Source of the DNA: Arthrobotrys musiformis
Lineage: Eukaryota > Ascomycota > Orbiliomycetes > Orbiliales > Orbiliaceae
Direction of reading: 5' to 3'
Assembly: GCA_036971715.1 (NCBI GenBank)
Contig: JAVHJL010000001.1
Coordinates: forward strand, 5,146,001-5,210,000
Length of the DNA stretch: 64,000 nt
Within the stretch, counting starts at the first letter, position 1. Each line of letters starts with the position of its first letter. The notes under the pieces were generated by a model that did no database searches, was not told the DNA's origin, and saw only the letters and a program-made list of their open reading frames with translations. The translations under genes were made by a program, and so were the position numbers. Positions 43,301-55,492 of the stretch are shown here, piece after piece.

Positions 43301-45996
43301 TACCTCGCACGCCCCCAATATTGTGGGTATGAGTCTTGCTCAGATTTTTGCCGCCGAGTTTTATGGCAATTGCGACCTGTGTGCAATGAAGAGGATTGGT
43401 AGCTTGGTCTTCTGCATCAAGTGCTCGAAGTTGCCCGGCAGGGATAATGGTAGTTCCAGGTAATATTGGTGGTACCAATGGTGTGCCCCCACCCCCTCCA
43501 GGTTTGTCCCCGGGCTTACCACCACCACCACCACCACCACCACCACCACCTCCTCCTCCTCCTCCTTCTCCTCCTCCTCCCCCTCCTCCACCCCCTCCCG
43601 GCTTGCCTCCTTCTTCGCAACCACCACCCTCTCCCGTGCTAGTCTTAGACTTACCCGTATCCTTTGGATCCTCTGCTCCTACTTTCTTTTCAGTTTCAGG
43701 TCTTGGAATTTTTGGCGGTGGAACATAAGGGTGTGCATCCCCCGATTCCCAGTCGTCACCCGGACCGCTATCATCATCGTCTGAATATGGGCTATCGTCA
43801 CCATCTACAATCCCAACATTGAGCACAAGTCCATCGGGTGGCTCGGAGCCAGCTCGGATAGGAGCAGGAACTGGGGGTGCTGTTATTGAGTCGCCGAAGG
43901 CTTTGGGATCCGATCGGAGTTTAATAAAGTCGGGGTCCTTGTCTAAACCGCTGTCGAAATCGGTGTCGAGACTTGCGTCAATGCCAGAGTTGACAGTTAT
44001 GCGGAAGGGACATGCGGTGTGATGTCGTATTGCCTATATAGATCGTGGAAGAATTATATGTTTAGAGGATATGATGATCATGATATGAATGTTCGGAGAG
44101 TTTATTTGTGGATCGTTTACCTGAGCTCCACGTTCGACCCCGCAGAATGGACAACTTTGATTACCACCGAAGGCCTGGATAATTCGCGGAGTTAGTACAA
44201 GGGGGCTTGCTGGAGTCTAGTGGTTCTGAGCTCTCACGTGTGTAAATTCAGTGTATCCTTTTCCGGTTACCTCACGCCAATGAGGACAAAGACGATATCT
44301 ATTTGCAGTCTAAACGATGGAAATTTGCTTAGATTTTGCTACTTTAGCACAATTCAGGGAACATACCTGTCGAGCTACCGGGCCGGTCATCGACTTCACG
44401 CACTCGGGGCAGTGATCGCGATTATCCCGGCGCAGAAACATCCCACTAGATGTGTTAGTTCGCTGGGCCCAGAGGCTATGGTTACCTTGTAGGTTTGGAG
44501 CGTCAGGAGGCCGATAAAGGTTTGCCAAAACTTGAGCCTAGATTTTTAGCTATGTCAGCTGAGAGTTTCGACTTGGAAGTGAAGATCATTAAATGGAAGG
44601 AAGTAGTATATGGGGTATGTGTCAATTTCGATCTTACATTCATAGCATTCCATCGCTCCATCTGTTCTCTTAGTTGTTTTGCTGAGCCACCAGCAGCGTT
44701 TAATACATTCTGAATGCGGATATTTTCTTCGTTCATATTATCTATTGTTTGTTAGGGTATCGATATTAAAGGGAGAGTTCCGCACCAGGGGAAGCCCTCC
44801 TCCCCGAGGGGAGGCGCTAAAGATTGGAAGAATAGCTTACAATGGTCTAACGCTGCGAGCCCACCTGGCAGGGCATTGATGGCAGCGGATGAGAGCTTTT
44901 TTATCTGGGCGAACATACTGCCTTCTGGCGTGTTTTTGTCGAGAACCGATGGTGTTTTCCCTATGGCGCAGTTAGCTCCCCAATATCAGAGTGGTTCAAT
45001 TAGGTATATGGATCGAAGTAAAACACAATTTGGGATGCATCAATGAAGTGGGATGTGATCTTACTATCCGGCTTTGGTGGCTTTGGTGGCTTTGGTGGTG
45101 GTGGCGGCGGCGGCGCTGGTGCTGTGTCCTTCGGGAGCATGTCTTTTTGCTTCTTGTCGAGAGTGAACCACTAACGTACAAATCTAAGATTAGTGACGCA
45201 ATTTCTTGAATCTTTCCCAGAAAACAAAAATTGGTGGCGGTGGATGGCATATATTTATGAAAGGGGAGCTAACGTTGAAGTGGATCCGGAGGTCTTTATG
45301 TTTAAGTTTCGGGTCTATAAAGACGGGGACTCCTCTAGCTGTGCCGACGTGGTTCTCCCTTCGACTTTGGTGTTTGTATCTCTCAAAGCTAGGAGCTTTG
45401 GGCAGATTTCCTACTTCGTCCTGCTCTTCATTCTCGACTTCATCCCTTCTTTCGCCATCCTCTTCGTCGTCCTCTTTATCATCCTCTTCACTCCCCTCTT
45501 CGTCTTCGTCTTCGTATTCGTATTCGTCTTCGTCTTCGTCTTCGTCTTCGTCTTCGTCTTCAGTATGTTCTTCGCCCTCCTCTTTTTCTTGCACCTCACC
45601 GTCTTCGTTCTCCTGTTCCTCCCCCCCCTCTACATCTCCGAACTCGGCAGTGGCGTTTTCCTTCCTACGCCGGAGCCCCATGGATGACACTGCTAGCGTT
45701 TTAGGATCTATGGGTTCTCTCTGGAGAGATTTGAAGCTGTATTTAGGGTGAATGCTGTTTCTGAAGAGGGATGGTATTTTGCTTGGGCCTGAAGGCTCCG
45801 AAGCCGATCCAACGATGAAAGGAAATGAATCGGAGGGGATGTTTGGGATTTGATGTACGGGCCTTCTAGTACTTTTGACAAGGTGGTGGAGATTTAGATA
45901 TGGTGTCATTCGCCTTTTTTATATACATATGGAGGGTTATGCTTACCTAGGTCTTGGGGAAGATTTTCGCCGGCGTTTGCCTATGTCTCTTTCCAT
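40379..45996 (-). CDS. Large multidomain protein: acidic region, Cys/His zinc motifs, Gly tracts, CCHC motif and H1-like tail
   Basis: Rebuilt as ten exons: 45996-45947, 45865-45274, 45170-45065, 44960-44841, 44741-44638, 44537-44367, 44309-44238, 44174-44121, 44033-42396, 42226-40379; every junction keeps phase, total 1,584 residues. Order: Glu/Asp-rich region, Pro/Lys stretch (PPPPPPPKPPKPPKPD), helix, then Cys/His motifs C367PEC, C389PHW, C413PFC and HHTAC431; acidic linker; Gly tracts flanking a unique domain of about 200 residues; KPKP/EPEP; CTQC-X14-HYGRC (959-981); Gly-Asp repeat; and from 1045 a nuclear-looking part (SRKRKLWESIQGYVTDSEDE) with acidic Ser stretches and a Lys/Ala/Thr tail with TKTP repeats like histone H1. 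I do not recognise the family; a nuclear chromatin role is a guess. Weak points: exon 1, intron 2 donor GTTAGC, and whether the part from 1045 is a separate gene. Confidence 0.6.
42042..42165. repeat. Coding (GGT/GAT) low-complexity tract, Gly-Asp repeat
   Basis: Minus strand encodes alternating Gly and Asp in frame with both the upstream exon and the downstream Lys-rich part of the large gene. Confidence 0.8.
42660..42820. repeat. Coding Gly/Asp tract 2 of the large gene
   Basis: (GGT)n/(GAT)n on the minus strand, encoding a run of Gly followed by GGD repeats. A matching Pro/His reading on the plus strand is an artefact of the repeat. Confidence 0.85.
43485..43626. repeat. Coding Gly tract 1 of the large gene
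   Basis: GGN-only stretch on the minus strand encoding about 35 Gly with scattered Glu, Lys and Pro. Confidence 0.85.
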
Positions 45997-48365
45997 CTCC
46001 TCAGCTCTAGGATTCTCAGCATTGCTTTGGGGGTATAAGTGATATCAAGCTGACGAAGATCGATATGAAGTTCTTTTTGTGTAAATATATATGTTAGTGG
46101 ATAGGTGTCGAATACACTGTGAATATGGACACACAAGAGCAGGAGATTGATCTGTCGGGCGTTGTACTAGCCAGTGATTTCAAGCAGATGCGAGATGGAT
46201 GAAGGACAAGAGGTTGATGTGGTTCGGGGAGGGGCGCTATATTCTCACGTCCTGAACTACCTGGGTAGTTCACACAAACAAGCAGAGGAAGAACCTGCAA
46301 ATACTCTGAAAGGGATCTTGTTTTTCTCCCCATTGTTGGTCCCTGAATAAAGAGAAATCACGAATTCGCGTCTTTGGCGCGTTATAGTCGGTCAAGCAAT
46401 CAATCAACTGTTGTAGTCGGCGCATGTTGACTCTGTTGGATTGTGGATTGGGGGTTTGCCATTGTTGCAACATTATTTGTTGTGGAGTGTGGTATTTTTT
46501 GGCTGTGTGGAACAAAGAAAACTAACTTTCTTCTAGACTTCATGGAGCGATATGGTTACAGTGCAACCCCACCATCGCCACCATCGGTCCGACGAGCTCC
46601 ACCACAATGAAAGAATAGTTCTGACGCGTCTTTGCATTGCATGATGCCAGCTCTTTTGGTTTGTTGTGTTACAAGGAGCAATTGGGAATTTTTGTGTCCT
46701 CTGTTACAATCACTATGGTGTCGTGGGCACGCGGTCAACGAGTCTTTTCAAGAAAATGCATTGGAGTGTCGTGAGAAAGCGAATCTCGTTGAGCTGAAAC
46801 CTGCGCTGATGGCTGCCTGGTCACATCATCCATGTGCATCCTACATGCGGTCTTTTGACTTTTTTTTGCTCGTGGAATGGCGTGGGGTCGGTTAGGTCGA
46901 GTTTCTTTGGCAGATGTGGGTCTCTTCTCCCTTCCTCTCCTTCATTTTGATCTTCATAATTGGTTCACCAGTCGAAGTTCGGGGAGGTGTGGATATCTTC
47001 CTGTCTCTTTTTTCTATGGGTGCTTGTGGACCTGCGTCATGCACAGCACCAACTAATTTTTTTTTTTTTGTTGTGTGTGGGCTTTGTCTCGGGTGTGCCA
47101 GAAAATATAGAGGAAAATGGGGGCTGGAATTCGAAGCTCTGGCTTGGCTTGGAGCTTCGAGAACATGGTCGTCCTCTCTTATGGTTCTTTGACATCTTAT
47201 TGGTGGATTGGTCATGAGACAGGACTTGTTATTGATACAATCCTGCGCCAAAGCGTCTACCGACTGTTGCGCAGGTAGTATAAACTCATCCGAGAAGCCA
47301 CATCGCTCTCTACATACATATGCTTGGTAGCATTGGTGAAATGCTGGGCTCTTCCAAAAGAAAAGCCAAGCTGGGTGCTCGAGTCGGGTCAGACATCATG
47401 AACGGTAATTTGGAAAAGCCAGGATGGTTCGGGCTAGTGCAAAATTTGTATGCACGATCGAGTATTTGATCGAAACTGGTGAACTGGGAAAAGATATCCA
47501 GGGGGCGGGATCTGGAGGGATGTGCGATGAGGACAAGTCGCCTTATGTATGTCGTATGTATGTAGCTGCTTTGATTTGCACCTGGTTTACAATGAAGTCC
47601 TTACTTGGCCTAGGCAGCTCCGAGTCCGACCGATTTTTTTTTCCCTGGCGGAAAGTTACCATGGCTATGCGCACTAAGGAAGGCTAAGGGGTTGGAATCC
47701 TGAGAACTGATTCGAGAATTAGCAGAAGGATTGCTTAAGATTTTTTTTTTAGGAAAAAGTCCCATGGGGAAAATAATGGGGAATCCGTTGCACTTGATAG
47801 GTATTTAGCCCTCACATTTGCATGTTCCCCTCCCCCAGTGGAATCCATGGAATCGATCCAATGGCCATTGCATGCATTTGATATCGATAGGAAAAAGTTC
47901 CTTCGGGCTGCACGGTACGGCTTTGCATTTTAAAAGTGTCCAGCCGGCCCAGCTAGCCCATATTAACTGATGCAACCGAACCACCAGCCAAAACAGCCAG
48001 CCAACCAGCCAGCCAGCCACCTGATCGCGATCGATCTAGAAGGTTTTCAGTTGAAGTCTGGGCTGTTCTTCCAACATGACAGACGGCCGCAGTAGTTAGT
48101 ATCGTTTGTATGTAAGTACATATATCAGTATTAAAGACGTAAAGCACGGACTCAGCTCTTCTATTAATAAGATGGGCAAACGAATCAATTGATGGGCCAA
48201 GCTAGCACGGATGGATGCACTGTTGGACATATACATCCATCTGTGGCATACGTATAAACTGCTTTCTGCAATCGAGGAAGTCTCCCGACATCGATCCGGC
48301 TAGGGGCCCATAGTCGTTGTCCTTAAAGGAGGCTGGTTGTCCTGCTTTTTCCAGAACTGTTGATG

Positions 48366-48391
48366 CTAGTTAGTTAGTTAGTTAGTTAGTT
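48366..48391. repeat. (TTAG)6 tandem repeat
   Basis: Six tandem TTAG units in the spacer upstream of CET1. Confidence 0.9.
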
Positions 48392-48519
48392 GAGTTATAC
48401 GAGTGAGTAGTTATAAGCAGCTAGTTGAGGAGCGAGATTTGTACTTGGTTAGTATGGTACACACATCGTAGTTAGCTGGCTTGTTTATATATCTGCCCAG
48501 TGGAGCTCTCTGGTCTTCT

Positions 48520-48520
<1 letters not shown>

Positions 48521-48550
<30 letters not shown>
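48521..48550. repeat. Homopolymer T30
   Basis: Run of 30 T followed directly by a C-rich stretch. Confidence 0.95.
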
Positions 48551-49139
48551 CCCCTCCCCCCTTGAAAAGCAAATTTCTTTTTTCTTTCTTGTGTCTTGAA
48601 GACTGTCTTCGATAGGGCAGATAATATATATTTTTGAGATAGCCTCGAGGCTCATTGCATTGTCGTATATAAGTTTGTGGTTGCAGTGTTAAATTTCCGG
48701 GTTTAAAGTTTGGCCGGACCCAATTCGACTCGATTATCAACATCATCATCGTCAACATCAACATCATCAACATCATCGCCATCACCACCACCTCAGCCTC
48801 CTCCCCCACAACAGGCCACCAGCCATCTCCACCACTTTACCGCTCTCTGCCTCGGTCAAGAGATCGTTCCAATATCTGTCAGCAGCCCCGAAAGGTCCCT
48901 GGGTCTTCGTTGAAACGTCCTGTCGCTTTTCCTCGGTTGTGATTCGATCCCTGGCGCGCACGCGTTCTCTTTCCATTCCAGACCGGATGTATGGCTGAAA
49001 ACCACCACCACTATCATCACCATCGCTCCCACCATCGCCACCATCAAGCTCTGTCCCCATCAGCTTCACCGCAACCCCGTCATTTCCAGGCTGTTGCTAT
49101 TGCCGACTTGCTCCTCCGACAAGCCGCTCTTGTCTCCTG

Positions 49140-49255
49140 AAACGAGAAGAAAAGACAACGGAAAGACGGAAGGGAGGGAAAGGGGAAAGGCCAAAAGAAA
49201 AGGGAAAGGGGAGAGAGATAGAGAGAGAGAGAGACAGAGGAGAGGAGACAAAGGG
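49140..49255 (+). repeat. Polypurine tract
   Basis: About 115 nt almost entirely A and G, ending in a GAGA run (GATAGAGAGAGAGAGAC). It lies 800-900 nt before the CET1 start. Confidence 0.8.
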
Positions 49256-50031
49256 ACTGAAAGAAAGAAACGTCCTCCTCAAATCCACACGGCCGTCTTC
49301 ACGACAATCGCCATTGCATTGGCATCGATATTGAAATCGACATTGGAACCGACACTGGTTGGCATTGGTACTCGCGGACGGCGGCAGTGGCAGTGAAAGT
49401 GTGACAGCGACGGTCTTTCTTATCGATCCTCTTTCCTCCTTGATGCATGCCACAGTTGCTCGCTCTGGTTTATATCTCTCGCTTCAACTGCCTAGCCGCA
49501 CGGCGCGGATCCCACGCCCACGCCTCCATCGTACCGGACTTTTCTCCCTTCTCCTTGGGCTTTTTGCCTGATTCTGGTTTCGGTTCTGATCCCGTCTGCG
49601 CTCCTCTTCCAATCATCTACTTTCCTACCTTCTAATTTTCCCCCTCTACTTCTTTTTTTGCATTTTTACATTTTTTTTTTTTTCTTTTGTTTTTTCCCAA
49701 TACAATTTTATACGCCCGTTCCATTGCTTCATCGCCTACGAAAATTTTCCTACTTCGGAGGCTTAGTTTCAAGTCGGTGGGGGCGATTGATACTGATAGG
49801 GACATCGATCACGTTGACTCGGTCTTCGCTTCGACATCTTCATCATCGTCTCTCTCGTCGTCACCAGCACCGCCCTTCTCACCTCACCTTTTCCCTCCGT
49901 CTCCTTTAGCCACAACCACACTTTCTACTATTGGCACTACCTCCGCCACTGACCTTCTACTCCCTCAGCCGCCATCGGCTCCTCCCTCCTTGCCGAATCC
50001 TGGCGCCGTTTCCACCGCGGGAAGCGTCAAG

Positions 50032-52029
50032 ATGGATCTTCGCAGCATTATGAACGATTCAGGCGGTGGAGCCGCGCGGAACCAACATCCTACCCCTCTT
50101 CCTCCGCAGCCGCCTTCACATCCTTATCATCGTCAACAATCGCCAATCCAGCAGCCTCCGAATGCCCCGCCCCCAAATATGAACCCCTCTGATCCTTATC
50201 AGCGGCAGCAACAGCATCAACAGCAACAGCACTATCCTGGACAGCAGCATCCGCAGCACCCTCCACCTCCACCGCACCACTTCCAAAATCATGGACCAAG
50301 CAGGCCCGCCCCGCCTCCCCTCCAACCACCCAAGAGCCCCTTCCAAACCCACTCTAATGCACCTCCCCAGGCCGGTCCGCCATTTCACCATCGTAAAAGC
50401 TCAGGCGGTTCTCAACCTGGATATCCATTTCCTTCACCTTCGGCTAGGAGCAACTCTCAAGGCCAACATCCTTACAACCCCCACGTGCAGAGTCCGAGTC
50501 CCTACAATACCCCGCATCCTCTCAGCGCGCAATCCGGAGGAGGAAGCCCATTCACAGGACCTCCTAGTGGCCATCATCCTGGGAGTGGGCAGCAATTAAC
50601 TCCAACAAGCACTACATCCTATGGAAGTCCTTACGGGAATCAATTTCAGTCCATGTCACCAATGGGAACACCAGGCCCGGGCTATCCACCGCCACCGCAG
50701 CATCAGCACCCCCAACAACAACAACAACAACATCCATTACAGCAGCAGCAAAGAGGTAAACCACCACACCCACCGCCGCCACCACCTCACCCACATGCTC
50801 ATACCCCGACAACGCCGAATCCGCCCTCGATGGCAGGCTCACCGGTTCATGGAGGAGGGGTGGTCAGTATGAGCCCAGGCGAGGCAAAAATCGGGAGAGT
50901 GAGGGAAAGGATGTTCGCAGACCGCCGACGCGAAAAGGAGCTGGAGGAAATGCAAACCGAACAGCGTGAACGAGACAGGATCGATAGGGAACGCGAACGT
51001 GAAAGGGATCTCAGTGTCAGCCCCAAAACTCGCGTGCCAATGTACATAGACGATCGGAAGGAGGGCCTCGGCGGGCAGAAGGAAGACTGGGCAGCAGGGC
51101 GAACTAACGAGAACTACTCCTTGAGCCAAAGTCCGGTCAGTCAGAGGATGAATTCAGGAACACCGGCCCCCCCTGGCTTTCCTCCACCACATCAACAACA
51201 AATCCAAGCTCAGCCACAGCAACAGCAGCAACAGCAGCGAAGCCAACCTCCTACGCCTACCCACGGCCCAGGGCTACCTTCGCCTCGACATCCCCCGCCA
51301 TCGCCACAGCGCTTCCCTTCTGCAGGGTACAGCGAGAAAATGGATATCGATAGCCGTTCAAATTCGGAAGCTAGGCCGTTAAATGGCGAGCAAACAACTC
51401 CACAATGGGCACAAGAAGGGCAGGTGAAAACAGAAAAGAAAGTCAACGGCTTCGACTCGGAAAACTCACCACCTGAAGACCAAAGTCTAACATCCAGCCG
51501 CTTAAACATGGGACCACCTTCCAATATGGAGGAATCTTCGTCGAATGCTGGCGGCAAGCTGCTTGTTAAAGAAGAGCCTGGCACTCAAATTACAGCATTA
51601 CCACCAACGTCACAACCAGGTCAACAACAGCCCTCTCCACCCGCGAAGAGGAGTTCCTTTCCGACGCCTGCACGCCCGCAACCAGGCCAGATTCAAGTTC
51701 CGCTCAACGCCCAACCCCCCCAACCTGGGTCGGCTGCATCGCCCGTTGGCCCCTCTCGGAAACGACCACGTCATGACGAGCCACCTATCTTTGCTCGAAA
51801 AGCCTCTCGAAGTTCATCCAGTAGTCCGGTGATCCAGAATAGGCGACAGCCTCCACCCGGCCCGTCGGCAATGTCCCAGCAGCAACCTCTAACTCCATCA
51901 ACACCAACACAGCTACCTCCTAATCCTCAAAATCCGGCACTGCAACCCCAATCCCAGCCCCAGAACGCGTCTCAACAGGCGGAAAAACCCACTATGCCTC
52001 CGCAGCAGCAGCCCTCCCAGCCTCAGCAG

Positions 52030-52070
<41 letters not shown>

Positions 52071-53137
52071 ACAACAACCGCAGCAGCCAGGGCCGCCGCA
52101 TAATGCTGCTAAAGCACCATCTTCAACGAGCGTGTTGGGGCCTTGGGAACCTTCTATTACCAATATCCAGCCATACGAAGAACTCACGAAACAGATATGC
52201 GATTTTCTTTTTATTCATGTCGTCGATAACCAAGAGTTCCAATTGGATGACCCTGATAGACCACAATTGGAGATCGAGGCGAAAATTGGCATTTTAGTTG
52301 ATCGTAACACGGGGCAACGACTCTATCTGCCTGTGAAGACCGAAACTGTACTTGACTCTGATGACCCGAATCTGAAAGTCAACTTCAGGAGCAGTATGAC
52401 TGAGGTTTGTTCAACAGTTCTAATAAAATTTATTTCCTTGAATTGTCTACTAACGCAATATTTCTTCCTAGCTCCAACATAAACGCATGAACGAATTTCT
52501 CAACCATACTATCACGGCATCCCAACGTCAGGCGACACAACAACCGCCACCGGGAGGAGATTATCCAACAGCCCCCACGCCGCGTATTCCTCTTACTTAT
52601 AAACATCTGCACGAACGAGATTCATTTTACGAAATACCCGATGATGTGAAGGATCAGCTCCCCGCGTGCATAAGGAGAATTCCCAACTATCATTACCGAA
52701 TGAAACTCCGAGTTACGAATGACCAAAAGACTGGAAAGGTCCTCAACAAAATCGTGAAAGCTAGGATCGCGGACCTAAACATATTCTCACCACGTACAGC
52801 ATTTGATTGGCGCATTAGTGTAAATATGGAAATGCCGTGGAAGGGGGATGTTGATAGACTTGTTCCCCAAGGTGGCGGCGAGAGGAACAAGGATCGTTTA
52901 AGTTACAAGCATTTATGCTTTAGTGTCGATTTGACCCAGGTTACCGCGGCTGCAAGTGGCGGGCCGCAGGGTCTCAGAAAGGAACATGAACTGGAGATCG
53001 AGGTTGACGCGCGGAAGGTGCGCGAGCAGGGGAGGCTGATTATGGAGAGAAAGCCAAATGGGTACCAGGACTTAGTTAGGGGATTTGTGGACAACGTGAG
53101 AGTTTTAGCAAGGGAGCTGGGCGATGCCGGATTTTAG
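50032..53137 (+). CDS. CET1: mRNA-capping enzyme beta subunit, RNA 5'-triphosphatase (Cet1 family)
   Basis: Exons 50032-52404 and 52472-53137 (67-nt intron, branch CTAAC, acceptor CCTAG, phase 0) give 1,012 residues. The enzyme removes the gamma phosphate from nascent mRNA, the first step of cap formation in the nucleus, as a metal-dependent tunnel enzyme. The first metal-binding strand is QLEIEAKIGILVD (Glu747/Glu749), the last is EHELEIEVDA (about 964-968). Between them are KVNFRSSMTE, RIPNYHYRMKLRVT and FDWRISVNMEMPW, typical of the fold. The catalytic domain is only the last 290 residues; the first 700 are Pro/Gln/His-rich with an 18-Gln run (about 52024-52077) and one charged helix (ERDRIDREREREREL-like, about residue 310). 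The start MDLRSIMND matches related fungal proteins better than the upstream open frame. Confidence 0.93.
52024..52077 (+). repeat. Coding CAG/CAA repeat, Gln18
   Basis: 54 nt of mixed CAG and CAA codons inside CET1. The mixture of codons suggests an older or selected polyglutamine tract rather than a recent expansion. Confidence 0.95.
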
Positions 53138-54265
53138 GAAACCTCGTCGTGTCCCTCTCTACCTCTTACCTGACCTATTCTACCCCTTGTTTTTCCATAG
53201 CAGGCTTCTTTTGTTTCTTTATTTTGCTTAACGATTTTGCTTTTCACTTGTATATTGTACACTTCTTCTGGTTTTTGATTTTATGTCTGGCAACTTTACT
53301 TTCTTTCATTTGTTATTTTTTATGGTTCATTTGCTAGAGCTATCTTTTTACTTCCTTTGGCAAGGGCTTCTTGGGTTTATTTGTGCGTTCGGGACCTCTT
53401 TTCTCAACCTTACTTCTTCTACTCCAAACTTTTGTTTAATTCGGGGCGAAATGCTTTCCTCTTCTTCCTTTTCTTTTGTCCTTTCCCCCCTTCCCTCCTC
53501 CCCTTCGTTTCCGTTCCACTTTATTTGTATATCAAGCAAGAATTTATGAATGTGCTGAGATATGGCTCAGAAGCCAGATCAAGGCCGATGTTGTGATTGT
53601 GATGAAATAATCTACAAGGTCGTATTCAAAGACATATACTTTTTATCAATTCCCTGATACTTGGCTCCACCGGCCCATTTCCCACTTGATATAACGTTAT
53701 GAAGTCGCTGACGAGGCCCTCCTCATTCTAGCACGATTAGTTCGAGAAAAACCACAGGCCAGCATATTGTGCTTGACGTAAGCAGGTGCAAGGAACACAA
53801 GGCTTACGCGTTCCCGTCGTTTTGTGTCTACCGAACCACATGGCCAGTACGGAGCACCTACCTGCAGCTAGTTACGGGCACGCAAATTACGGTTCGGTCG
53901 GCCTTGGGTCAGCCTCATGCTTTGCCCAAGGGAACCTGGAATTTGTTCTCTGCAGGCTAATTTAGCGTCCACGCTTTTTTTGCTGGTTGGTTGGTTGCCT
54001 GACTAGCATGCAACGTTAGCCAACCCCGCCTAGCGAAACTATTCGGTTTTGCGATATAAAATTTGAGGAAGCCCCTCTTTGGTGCTTGTGATTTTTGGAA
54101 GAGGGTTGCATTTCCTACTCCTTTAAATACTGGAACCTCGAAGATCGAATACTGGAATATTGCAATATCCGAATATATAGTCATAAAACATATACGGTAC
54201 CATTCTATCGGAAAATACATATATTTGATTCTATATCAAATCGAAATAAAAGCCCCACCGATATC
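53138..54265. other. Intergenic region
   Basis: T-rich CET1 3' flank (53150-53530), then the promoter of the PPxY protein gene with TATAAAA at 54055-54061. Opposed short ORFs look like chance. Confidence 0.5.
54055..54061 (+). promoter_or_regulatory. TATA box of the PPxY protein gene
   Basis: TATAAAA within GCGATATAAAATTTG, about 205 nt before the ATG at 54266. Confidence 0.4.
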
Positions 54266-55492
54266 ATGCCGCCACCAGAAAGCAGCAACAATGCGAACGG
54301 CTACCACCAATACAATGCTTACTCCCAGATCCCCGTCGACGTAGGCAGAATAGTCGCCGATGTTCGGAACAGCGTCGAATCCGCTATGAGGAACGTTCCG
54401 CCGTTTGGTATGAACCCAATGAATATGGGATTCTGGGGAGGTCCGCCATGCCCTAGTCACCATCACTTTGCCCCGCCGGCTCCTCCGGCTCCCTCGAACA
54501 GCGGGGAAAGCAGCTCGGGAAGACCAAGTATACCGGCTTTCCCGAAGGATGATGAGATTATGGTACAAGTCTGGACGCAGGCGATCAAGAATTCGTTTAA
54601 TTTGAAGAAGTCGGTGTCGATATCTACCATGTCGTATGTATATCCTTCGCCCTATCCTCTCACTGGGATGATGTAAACACTTATCTATCCTATATATATA
54701 TACTAATGAAAATGTAAAAATTGAAATAGGGGCTCCATCAAAGCCGAAATCGTCCCCTCCCCGACACCCAGTACAGAACTCTTTAGAAAATTAGATACCA
54801 AAACAAACACGGGATCACAACATATCACCGTTTCCACCTCGCTGGGGCCCTTCATGCTGGACTCATCGCATTCAACAATGACGGGCAGCATAAAAGCAAT
54901 CTACCCAGACGATTGGTGCGGTACGATCGAACTATCGATCACCCACGGATCTTATAAATTAGGCGATGCAGTGGTAGTCAGGGATATCGTCAATGAGAAT
55001 ACAAGGGAACGGCAGGTTCTGGCATTGAGAGGAAATCCAAGGGAAGGTGAAGAATTCAGTACGATGAAGATTGTGAGTAAGACGGGCAGCGTGGATGTTA
55101 GATTTGAGAAGATGCCAGCGTTGAGGTCTTTGACCGAGGAGGAGGTTAGGAGCGAGGAGGAGGAAGCAAGGAGGAGGGGCTCAAATACAGGGTTTTCATC
55201 ACCAGCCCCGCCATCGCCTAGCACTGGACCGGGTGCAGGAAGGAATAAAGAGCAGAAGGAAAGGGAAGGACCGGCGGTATTTAGACCGGGTGACGGGAGT
55301 ACCGCTGCCAGTTATGCACCCCCTCCGCAGCAACATCAACGACCGCTGCCGAATCACCACAGTCATAACCACCAAACACTCGTCGAGCAGCACAGACGAG
55401 TTGCTGATGAGCATGATCCCAACGACCTGCCACCGTCATATGAGCAGAGCGAGCAGGAGAATGTGCAGATGCAAGTTGCAGGAAGGGATTAG
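54266..55492 (+). CDS. Uncharacterised fungal protein with a C-terminal PPxY motif
   Basis: Exons 54266-54633 and 54730-55492 (donor GTATGT, branch TACTAAT, acceptor AATAG, 96-nt intron, phase 2) give 376 residues. The N-terminal 90 residues are Pro/Asn-rich with a helix (VDVGRIVADVRNSVESAM). The central part (about residues 90-255) is rich in beta-type segments (VSTSLGPFMLDSSHSTMTGS, WCGTIELSITHGSYKLGD, KTGSVDVRFEKM), reminiscent of repetitive beta folds such as DUF4097-like proteins; this is an impression, not an assignment. The tail is Glu/His-rich and carries LPPSYEQ, a PPxY motif that typically binds WW domains of Nedd4/Rsp5 ubiquitin ligases. No signal peptide or membrane span. Possible trafficking or ubiquitin adaptor; function unknown. 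Confidence 0.82.

Larger units (their letters stand above)
45997..50031. other. Divergent 4-kb intergenic region, large gene to CET1
   Basis: No supported gene. It holds a TTAG repeat (48366-48391), a T30 tract (48521-48550), a 110-nt polypurine tract (49140-49255) and a T-rich leader before CET1. Scattered ORFs (for example 47424-47687, 49094-49453) are low-complexity or chance. The frame of CET1 is open upstream to 49687, so a longer N-terminus is possible. Confidence 0.5.

Noticed and set aside
42037..43728. Pro-rich and His-rich plus-strand ORFs opposite the large gene
   Set aside because: They are reverse readings of Gly/Asp codon repeats. Splice signals and Cys motifs are on the minus strand.
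44451..44490. Candidate 40-nt intron (GTAACC...CTAAC...CTAG) inside exon 6 of the large gene
   Set aside because: Removing it breaks the frame before the CPEC motif, whereas reading through keeps phase on both sides.
45193..45751. Val/Phe-rich and Ser-rich plus-strand ORFs
   Set aside because: They are shadows of the Glu/Asp repeat in exon 2 of the minus-strand large gene.
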